The notes under the pieces were generated by a model. It saw nothing but the letters and a program-made list of their open reading frames with translations, made no database searches and was not told the origin of the DNA. Made by a program: the position numbers and the translations under genes. A DNA stretch of 11,088 nucleotides from Isohypsibius dastychi. Lineage: Eukaryota > Tardigrada > Eutardigrada > Parachela > Isohypsibiidae. The DNA lies in assembly GCA_034696485.1 (NCBI GenBank), contig JAQIWT010001363.1, positions 1 through 11,088 on the forward strand. Reading direction: 5' to 3'. Shown here piece by piece: positions 1 through 7,700 of the stretch; within the stretch, counting starts at the first letter, position 1; every line of letters starts with the position of its first letter.

Positions 1-192
1 ATTCGGAAATGGGACGGGTGATGAAATATGAATTTTTGAAAACGTGCTATTTTTGGGGCTGTGACGTGTTTTACGTCACCACACCAGCCATTGTTCGGGA
101 GTCCAAAGTGCGATGACGTAAAACACGTCACAGCCCCCAAAAATAGCAGGTTTTCAAAAATTCATATTTAATCACCCGTCCCATTTCCGAAT
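1..192. repeat. Snap-back inverted-repeat element in the last visible sipa-1 intron
   Basis: Arms 1-78 and 114-192 are reverse complements with only two mismatches and one 1-bp indel, around a 35-nt loop. The outer end reads ATTCGGAAATGGGACGGGTG on both arms. Each arm ends internally with TGACGTGTTTTACGTCA, itself an imperfect palindrome. The right end of the element is at 192. The left end coincides with the window edge, so the element may extend further and no target-site duplication can be judged. It has no coding capacity. It resembles a foldback element or MITE, and its family is not recognised. Confidence 0.9.
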
Positions 193-537
193 ATTTTCTC
201 AAATTCTAATTTTTCCCCATGATCTTCTCTATCCATTTCTTTATTGTGTTACGGACTGGAAAAACGCGAACGGGAGGAGTTTACTTGTTAGAGCAATATT
301 TTTAAATATTTTTTAAAAACATATTTTTTAATTTTTTTAAAAAACATCTCCTTGAGAAATATTTAAGACGAGAATTTAGAAAACTTACCAAATTAAAATG
401 TCAAAATTGTACATTTAGAGAAGGAATATTTGTAGAAAACGTTTCCTTAAAAAATATTTAGAATTACAATTTAGTTTAAACAGCTTACTAAATTACAAAT
501 TTCAAAATTCTCGATTCAGAAATCACTGTTTAATTAC
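193..537. other. AT-rich remainder of a sipa-1 intron
   Basis: Non-coding sequence between the inverted repeat and the donor of exon 14 (GTAATT at 537). It is very AT-rich, especially 295-345, and contains a diverged tandem duplication listed separately. I see no open frame resembling the expected PDZ domain here on the minus strand. Confidence 0.75.
341..522. repeat. Diverged two-copy tandem repeat, period about 95 bp
   Basis: Copy 1 starts at 341 (AAAACATCTCCTTGAGAAAT) and copy 2 at 436 (AAAACGTTTCCTTAAAAAAT). Later shared blocks are ATTTAG...CTTACCAAATTA in copy 1 against ATTTAG...CTTACTAAATTA in copy 2, then TCAAAATT followed by TTTAG/TTCAG. The copies differ by substitutions and short indels, so the duplication is old. 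No coding function is apparent. Confidence 0.6.
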
Positions 538-1029
538 CTCGATCCCAGGAGTGACAGCTTTAAGCCTCTGACTTATTTCTTTCCAATCTTCGGCTGATTC
601 ACAAATTATCTGCACCGCATCTCCCATGTGATAATATATCGTCAGGCTAAAAAAAACAGCTAATGATCAAAGTCAAGCCTAAACAAAAATAACCGTATTT
701 CAAGCTACCTTTCTTCTTGGCTTTTCCATGCCATTATATTGGAATTCGGAACGATCTTCAAAACCGCTCCAGAAGTCATATCCAACAAAACAAAGAAGCT
801 TGCTGATATTCCCAGGATGACCTTTCCATCTATCGGCTCAGCAGCAAATGGATCGAAGTCTTTAGCCTAAATAAAATCCGATTTAGTCATAACGAAAACT
901 TCTTCCATTTTGCTTTCGGATTAAAAAAACTCACCTTAATGTTCCACGAAAGTGCGCCACGAATTTTCGAATCACAATGAAAATTCATCACAGCCTTGTC
1001 TTTCTTTTTCGCCGCAAACGAAAACATGG
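538..1029 (-). other. sipa-1: sipa-1 exons 12-14: conserved segment between RapGAP and PDZ domains
   Basis: Residues 730-850. SIPA1-family proteins have a conserved stretch after the GAP domain, and it is recognisable here as [55 protein letters not shown] and [13 protein letters not shown]. The visible part ends at VTPGIE. Introns are 867-934 (68 bp) and 647-708 (62 bp), with TTTAG-type acceptors. The next exon should open the PDZ domain but lies left of position 1. Confidence 0.88.
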
Positions 1030-4000
1030 CTGAAAAAACAACATTAAAACTGAAGCCAAGATATGAAGTACAGTAAACTTCCGCTATGTGAATAAGGTTT
1101 GGCAATTCACATAGCGGGTGAAACCACAACATTATGCAGGTAGAGGAGGCATGTGACGTCAAGAAATCCAAGAGATGACCTTTTAGTTTCCGGCAGAAAA
1201 AAGCTTAGAAAGAGTATTCCAGCGTAGATTTTATTCACGGAAACCAGTTTTCAGAGGTTCTTTAGCATCAGACTCAGAAAAGTGAAAAGCAGCAGCATGC
1301 TGTTTTTCCCTCTGCTGGTCGACGATTCCCGGGCTTCATGCAGCTTCAGTTTCTTTTCTCTTCATGATTATTCTCGAAACCGACGGCTGTTCAGTCCCAA
1401 ATTCATTGCTACAAGTCAAAGAAAAACGAAAAGAAGCTCGAGAATCAGAAATTTAGAAACCACAACAATGCAGTGTTGGATGAGTCAGTCTACAAGAAAG
1501 GGGTCCATTATTCAGATAGCAAAAATCCCCCCGTTTAGCACAATGCCGGACCCTCCACTTAAAGTGGCCCATACGTCAGTTCGACGACACGAGTTTAGAT
1601 TATTCAGATAGCGAGTTATTCACATAGCGGAAGTTTACTGTAAGCTCAAACTTACTCATTTTACCAAAGCCAGATTCCATTCCAGAGTTTGAAACATAAT
1701 TGTGCGCCAAATCTTTCAAATACTCCTGTCGTGTGCGAGTTGCGAGTGCAACAAACTTGTCAGATTTATGAGCAGCATTTTCCGCATTGATTACTACGAA
1801 CAAAACATTCATTCCCAACATTCAAAACCTAACACCAACGATTTACCTTTAGTCAGGATAAAGTCGACAAATTCATCAGATTTCTTGAACAATATCGATT
1901 CGGGGAGAGGTGGACCGAATGAAGGGACATCCCGTGAGCGCGAAATCGACACCCTGAAATCAATATTATTTTACTAATTTTGATCATTTTAATGATTATT
2001 AAAAAATTTATTTTCCATTTTTTTATTTTTTTTTTATTTTTCGTCTCGGAATATGAAAAGGTCATGAGAATGTCTTACATGTACTGCGTTCGGTCGGTGT
2101 TTGGATTGACAGCTTGAACGACAATGAAGACATGTTGAAAGTGAGATCTGATTGTTTTTGGAGAGAAGGGTAGGGCGCCAGGTTCTTGGAAGACAATCGT
2201 GACAATATCGTTGCCAATATGTCGTTTACGCAGAAGCTGGAAGCATACAACCAGTTAAACATGCGCATAATAAAATCTGTCACAACAAACCTGCTGCCGG
2301 TTACTGGGTGTGTAAGGCAACATTGTTGAAACCTGAAACATAATTGTCAACATTCAAAAAACCGACCAAACAACTGTCAATGTGCTCCAACCAGCTGGTT
2401 AAAAAAGCACAACTCACATGGAACATAATCTCCATATCATGGAAATTCGCATAGAGCGAATAAAGCCCAGTCGAGTCCGCTGAGAATAAAATCGATTAGC
2501 AATTTGAATAATTCGGCAGAGTTGAAGCACTTACATTTATTGTCGAGACCTCCTCGATATTTATCGAAACTCTTGACACGAACACGTTGTCCAAGCAAGT
2601 CCAAAAATTCATCCAACGCTGGACCGGAAACCTCTGTTAAGAAAACAAATTAAAAGGAAATACAAATTAAATAAAATAAGTAAATAAAAACTAAACAAAA
2701 AATAAATAAATAAATAAATGAATAAATGAAATAAATAAATGAAACAAATAATAAATAAATAATGAATAAATTAATAACAAATTAAATACAAATTGGAAAA
2801 AGCGAAGTAAGAATATTTACCGTTGTTATACATCTCCTCTTCCGTACACTGACCAGCTTTGCAGTACATAATTCCGACTTTGTAATGTTTTGTGACCTGA
2901 TGCAAAAAACGATCCATAGTTATTTTCGTCGATCCATAAAACAGTTGCAAGTCGGACAATTACCGCTTGTTCATCAAGTTTCAACAGCTGCTCCTCTGTT
3001 TTCAATTCGGGTAGAGCCATCTTCAAACAAGAAGTCTGCACTTCCGGCACCAGACATTCCACGATATCCTTCGGTTTCAGGCCATATTTAGTCACGCGAG
3101 GCAGCGCATCTTGCAAAACTGCTCCTCGAAGTAGGCAAAGCTGTAAAAAACCGCCATTTTAAAATCCAAAATAGACACAAATAAAAAAGCACAAACAACT
3201 CACTTCACTCGTTCGAACAATGATCCGATATAGAAGTCGACTATTCGCATCGGAAATGGTCTCCTTTTTAAGGCTGATGGCAACCGGGCCGAGTTTCTCA
3301 TCGATTCCAAAATAGTTTGAATGCTCCTCTCCGTGAAAATACAGTCGATAATAAAAGGCTCCATTATCGACGTGATCAAATTTCGGTTGAACCTGATGCG
3401 CACATCTTCCATTCTGATTGACTTTATCCTCCTCCAGCACCAGGGAGCCCTGGTGAGATCGGAATGCGGCGGGGTTCGTAGTTCGGCCTTGAGGTCGGCG
3501 CAATTGGATCACGCTGTAATCGGATGCTGGGGATATTGACGGCGAGCAATCTTTTGCGGAGATTTCATTACGGAAATACGGACAGCTCAGTAATAACTGA
3601 TTAGCTGCAGAAAATGATAATTAAGTACAGACCAAAAAACGCCCAATGATCCACTTCTCACCTCGACCATCACCCTCATCTAAATGATCACCATTATTGG
3701 CATCCGAGCTGGTTGGCAAAACGCACCTAGTTGCATGATTTGCCGCGGATGCGCCAGTTGTCGTATTTCGTCGCGATGTAAGAGTGTGAGCATCTTTTGA
3801 TGGCACTAATTTTGTCAGCAGGCTCTGGGTGTCGTAATGCGCAAAAATCTTCCGTCGAACTTGATCGCCGTCAGATAATTCAGCACTGGAAACTGCGTCA
3901 TTTTCCGCATAAGTTCCAGATGGCTCGTTGTCCGTACTGTTCCCTCGCATTTTACGGAAAATTGACGGACGAGAACGGATCGATCCCTTCTTCGGCTTCT

Positions 4001-4649
4001 CTTTCGCCAGTTTGCCTTTTGATTTCGGATTGCATAAGATTCCAGATCCACTACCACTTCCGTCAGAATTTTGCAAAGACGACAGCGAGTTGGTGCTGTT
4101 ATTGACAGATTTCCCAGATCGTCCATGACGGAGCTGGTCCAAAATCATTCTTATATTCCCTCCAACTTGATAAAAAACCAAAAAACTGAAAAAACACGAA
4201 AACCATTAAAACGAGTTTTTCCTACCCGATTTGCTAAAATCAATCGATGAGGCACTTCCGCCAAATTCCTTGAGCAAAGTCGGCTTGGGGGTATCATCTT
4301 CCTCCATCGAAACATCCAGACTGCTGACACTTCGGAAATAATGGCGCCTGGCCAGTGGATTGGTGATGATTTCCGCTTCGGCGAATTTGCGAGGAGCGCC
4401 TTTGTTTTCCGGTGTGCGATCGTCATAAACCGGTCGAACAACTGCCGTCAACTGGCGCTGCTGATTTTTCGGACTTCTAATATACGCTTCCTTATAGTTC
4501 ATTTGAGGGGCATCATTATACGAGCCCGTTCTCTGCTGCTGCATTTGTGCCGATGTGGTAACGACGGCAATATTCTTCGTCGCGGATGACGGCATTTCCG
4601 GTCGCATGGGCTGGTAGTAAAAGTTGGGATCGACAACCGTTGCCGACAT
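538..4649 (-). CDS. sipa-1: SIPA1-family Rap GTPase-activating protein, 14 exons, C-terminus off the left edge
   Basis: Proteins of this family stimulate GTP hydrolysis by Rap1/Rap2 and link Rap signalling to the cortex, adhesion and synaptic scaffolds through a PDZ domain. Exons in transcript order: 4649-4226, 4165-3662, 3604-3204, 3140-2964, 2896-2821, 2633-2535, 2479-2418, 2332-2291, 2236-2079, 1953-1847, 1793-1656, 1029-935, 866-709, 646-538. Together they give 2550 nt, or 850 codons without a stop, and every junction keeps phase. Family-typical strings are [15 protein letters not shown] (407-421), [10 protein letters not shown] (509-518), [14 protein letters not shown] (599-612), [10 protein letters not shown] (685-694) and [10 protein letters not shown]. 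The start at 4649 has an in-frame TGA six codons upstream. The last visible exon ends at a GAG|GTAATT donor just where the PDZ domain starts in vertebrate SIPA1L proteins, so PDZ and C-terminal parts should follow outside the window. Family assignment is from remembered family motifs and is very secure. The exact first exon and the first acceptor are less so. Confidence 0.93.
1071..1095 (+). repeat. Left terminal inverted repeat of the MITE
   Basis: 25 bp identical, in reverse complement, to 1616-1640. Its inner part (1081-1093) also pairs perfectly with 1105-1117, forming a 13-bp stem with an 11-nt loop at the element end. Confidence 0.93.
1616..1640 (-). repeat. Right terminal inverted repeat of the MITE
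   Basis: 25 bp matching the left end perfectly in reverse complement and followed by TA. It is directly preceded by a near copy of its inner motif (ATTATTCAGATAGCG at 1599-1613). Confidence 0.93.
1656..2896 (-). other. sipa-1: sipa-1 exons 5-11: catalytic RapGAP domain
   Basis: Residues 503-729. The domain runs from [13 protein letters not shown] through EEEMYNN, a [18 protein letters not shown] helix, [38 protein letters not shown] and [13 protein letters not shown] to [10 protein letters not shown] and [11 protein letters not shown]. RapGAPs use an asparagine side chain (Asn thumb, Asn290 in Rap1GAP) instead of an arginine finger. The equivalent here is Asn604 in RHIGND, so the enzyme should be catalytically competent. 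The domain is cut into seven exons. The smallest (2291-2332, 42 nt, 14 codons) carries VSTMLPYTP. Introns are 53-187 bp. Confidence 0.92.
2643..2790. repeat. Imperfect AAAT microsatellite in a sipa-1 intron
   Basis: Runs of AAAT, with ATGAAT and AAC interruptions, fill most of the 187-bp intron 2634-2820. The purest part is about 2698-2770. On the sense strand this is an ATTT repeat. It accounts for this intron being two to three times longer than its neighbours. Confidence 0.85.
2964..3604 (-). other. sipa-1: sipa-1 exons 3-4: amino-terminal lobe of the RapGAP domain
   Basis: Residues 310-502 correspond to the dimerisation/N-terminal lobe that precedes the catalytic domain in Rap1GAP and SIPA1 proteins. 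Diagnostic stretches are [48 protein letters not shown], and [18 protein letters not shown] at the end. Exon 3 (401 nt) and exon 4 (177 nt) are separated by a 63-bp intron (3141-3203) with a GTGAGTTG donor and a TTTTTTACAG acceptor. The start of exon 3 shares codon 310 with exon 2. Confidence 0.9.
3662..4649 (-). other. sipa-1: sipa-1 exons 1-2: low-complexity N-terminal region
   Basis: Residues 1-309 are mostly polar and probably disordered. They include a Gln-rich patch near residues 35-60 (AQMQQQRTG is visible), an acidic MEEDDTPK stretch, an Asn/Ser block followed by a GSGSGSG run near 177-183, and a Lys/Arg-rich segment near 189-215. The segment [14 protein letters not shown] (residues 245-258) reads as a folded conserved motif upstream of the GAP fold. 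The first intron (4166-4225) uses GGTAGG as donor and apparently an AAG acceptor; see the findings. The second intron (3605-3661) is 57 bp with a good TTTTCTGCAG acceptor. Confidence 0.8.
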
Positions 4650-4743
4650 GATTAATAATCCCGATCAATTAGCCCACTAAAGCCCAAAACAATGAAGGGC
4701 AGGAAGGATCAATTTCACTGATTCATTCCTTTATCGCAAGCAC
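4650..4743 (-). promoter_or_regulatory. Putative 5' UTR of sipa-1 with a tiny upstream ORF
   Basis: Between an acceptor-like TTCTTGCAG (AG at 4744-4745 on the minus strand) and the ATG at 4649 there are 94 nt. An in-frame TGA at 4665-4667 lies six codons before the ATG, which argues that translation of this form begins at 4649. A minimal ORF (ATG at 4726, stop at 4715, encoding M-N-Q) sits inside and could dampen initiation. The acceptor could serve cis-splicing from an upstream exon or spliced-leader trans-splicing; the sequence cannot separate these. Confidence 0.55.
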
Positions 4744-7700
4744 CTGCAAGAATAGAAGAGAAGAATAAGTAAAATGAAGCCTAACGAAGAATAGGTGTGA
4801 AATTCGAGCTACTGCTTGGACGTTATTCCGTTCCCATGCATTCTCCCCTCTTCACTCTCATCATCCATCTCTTCATCTTCAAGTTCTTGGGTCAAGCTAT
4901 TTATTCCATACATCACGTTTCAATTATGGCAATCTTTTCACAAAATTCCACTCGATCTCGAATCGCAGTTTTTAATTAAAAATCCATCCAACTCGAAAAT
5001 CATAATCAGATGTTACAAACAAGCAAGAAAACTGTAGCAGTTAAAGAAAATCCATATCCAATATGGTTGAAGAGCGGTCAAGGGTGAGCAGTCGCGAACA
5101 AGTGGACATTGCCAACGATCACATCAACGCACAGACTAATATTCTCTTTACAACCCTCCAACAAACAAAAATCTCCTCACCGCAAAACGCACATCCAAAA
5201 TTAGACATTAAACACCCAGAGCAGACGAATGGCGATCAACGTTGAAATGCCCCACCAGAGACCACTCAAAGCCGCCAAAGCCATTTGCAGTCCAAACGGC
5301 GGCTATATCAAATATCACACCAACGATCATCTAGCTCAACAAATCAAGTCAAAAAGTTCATAAAGTTTATCATAAAAACCGTACAAAAAATTGGTGTGGA
5401 AATAAATGAATTAAATTCGGATAAAGCACCATGAGAAATCTCAAGAAATGGCACGTCTGAGCTCTTATCTTTTATTTCCCATGTGCACCTTTGGTAAAAG
5501 ATTGATTAGAAAATCACACTTAGCAAACTGGAAACTCACCAGCGGAATCGCTGACCATCAATCTTAACATTCCAACTTAAACTCCCCAAGCGGTCACGCA
5601 AAATCCAACTGATATTCTCCACAGGACACCAAGTTCACAAAATATTTTCCCTTATATTGATTCCAGATCAATCAAAAGAATAATAACGCCAAACGCCAGC
5701 AAATACGACCACCAAACAGAACCCGATTCATGAATCGCAATTTCTTGATCTAGAATAAAATTCCGTAGCAGTCAGAATATAACCTGCCCCCTCAGCTCAG
5801 TCATGATACGAAAATAGTCTTTTCTCCAGCAATATTGACATAGGTGCTGGTGCACCGCTCAAAATGCGCCGGACCCTGCAGCAATAGTCTTCAACCGTTG
5901 TGGAATGATTACAAGAGTTCAAAAATGGCTCGAAAATTTAATGCCTCCAATCAAAAATCCAGAAGCCGTTCAGGTCATTTTATCGTTATTAAATTTCATA
6001 CAAACAACCCATCCACACCAAATAAGTAGCCGCTCTTTACGGTCAGATTGGCAAATTCAACACATTAGCGGAGCGAAAGTAGGCCAAGTGATACATCTTT
6101 GATCAGACGCATACAAAAACAGGTCACGAGCAAAAACATTACATATGTTGGCTTTCTATTCAAATAGACAATTGGTGTATCTGTTCGAGAAGTTCGGGTA
6201 GGAAAATAATCTGCCCAGAAAAGAATGGCTCGTAATAACTCGCAAACTTGTTTCAAACTGGATAAGATAATAATCGCTGAAAAGAATCCTGGCATCGAAC
6301 TCGGATCAATATATTCACATTGCATAAGAAATTAATTTCACCTACGCTTTCGTAAAAATCTCATGTCCTCCTCCTCGTCAAAATAAAACAAAAACAAATC
6401 CCGGCGAACACAAATTCAAAATTTCATACGCGATCTGGTTGACTGAAAAAAATATGCACCGCAGCGTCGAAAAACACGAGAATTACGAGATGAAGAGTGA
6501 GAAGACAAGGCTAAAGAACGATCAGTCATTTCTCACGCTACATGGTCTTGGGTATGAGTGGACTGTCCATGAACATTCAAACAGCAACATTCAGAGAGTT
6601 CCAAGTGAGTAAATCAAAGAATCATGTGCTTTGGAGAAATCACTTTTAAACGTGGACCACCTGATGAGACCGAATAACCCGATACCTTCTCTTTTATGCC
6701 AGATTAAATTTCACACTCACAAGTACAAGAAAAATGGCTGCGTGAAGAAAAAACGGTCCAAAAATAAATCCAACAAAGGCGAAAATAAATGACGCAATCA
6801 AATCCGTAGGAAATAATAATGTTCAGATGGTTAAACCAACCTCAAAGTTCATCCAAGCTTATCAAACCAATCCTTATCTTCGGAATAATATAATAAATCT
6901 CAAGAATAAACTTACTAGTCAAACGATAAGCCCATCCATTAAAACAGACCAGAGGTGTCGGAGTTTACACTTCAGATGAAAAAAGTAAACCAGGACGAAT
7001 AAATATTAAAATACATCATCGATTATAGAACATCAACATCCAGATCATCTTTTCATTTCCAGCAGATAAAAGCGCATCAAAAATAAAAGTTACGTCCGAA
7101 ATGAAATTCGGCCAGCTTTCCAACCTCAACTTCTTGAATAGGCATTTGCGGAATGGTCAAACACAAAGCTCTGGCAAACAACCACTCCAAACCAATTTCA
7201 TCAAGGCTGACCAGAGGTCAACTATTTCATTATTAAAGAGTATTTCAAAGTGCATCCGCCATAAAGTGGGGGGAGTGGTGAATGTGAGTAAAAAGTTGTC
7301 TTGTTTCATTCTTCTTTCTTCCCTCTTCCGGATGGAAATGGTCATCCAAGTACAAAATGGACGCACGCCTCCATTATCCCGAATAGTCAGCTATTGTTTC
7401 TGATCTATAATCCGCTAACTACCCCCATCTGTTTCAAGTGACTTCTGTCTGTCGCAGATCACGTCGCCTTTTACTGCCTGGCACCGCAATATAATGCCGA
7501 TTCCGAAAATGTGATAATCAATGCGTGCGCCCCACCTAATTAACATCAGCTGCCCGTCCCTCAAAAACTGCAACTCGTAAATATTCATCGCAATTTCAAA
7601 ACCAGAACAAGGCACAATTACAAAGCAGAAAACAACAACACGAGTTCAGATAATATTTCGAAAACATTTAAAAACATTTGACAACGTCCAACTAAGTAGA

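Larger units (their letters stand above)
1071..1640. mobile_element. 570-bp TA-flanked MITE with perfect 25-bp terminal inverted repeats
   Basis: The element begins CAGTAAACTTCCGCTATGTG and ends with the exact reverse complement. It is flanked by TA at 1069-1070 and 1641-1642. CAGT ends and a TA target duplication are typical of the Tc1/mariner/pogo superfamily. No transposase motif is present in any frame, so it is a non-autonomous copy. It lies inside the sipa-1 intron 1030-1655, 13 bp from the donor. Removing the element and one TA leaves a 54-bp intron, normal for this gene. Perfect terminal repeats suggest a fairly recent insertion. Confidence 0.92.

Noticed and set aside
1282-1611. Plus-strand 109-codon open frame inside the MITE
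   Set aside because: It lies wholly within the non-autonomous element, overlaps the terminal repeat, and shows no transposase (DDE) or other domain motif. Most likely incidental.
3797-4128. Plus- and minus-strand open frames overlapping sipa-1 exon 2
   Set aside because: They are other-frame readings of a genuine exon whose frame is fixed by splice phase and family motifs.
5789-5801. tRNA A-box-like CAGCTCAGTCATG
   Set aside because: No B box (GGTTCGANTCC-like) or acceptor-stem pairing follows within tRNA distance.
7101-7403. Plus-strand 100-codon open frame
   Set aside because: No recognisable domain, no splice or promoter context, and it overlaps a comparable frame on the other strand.
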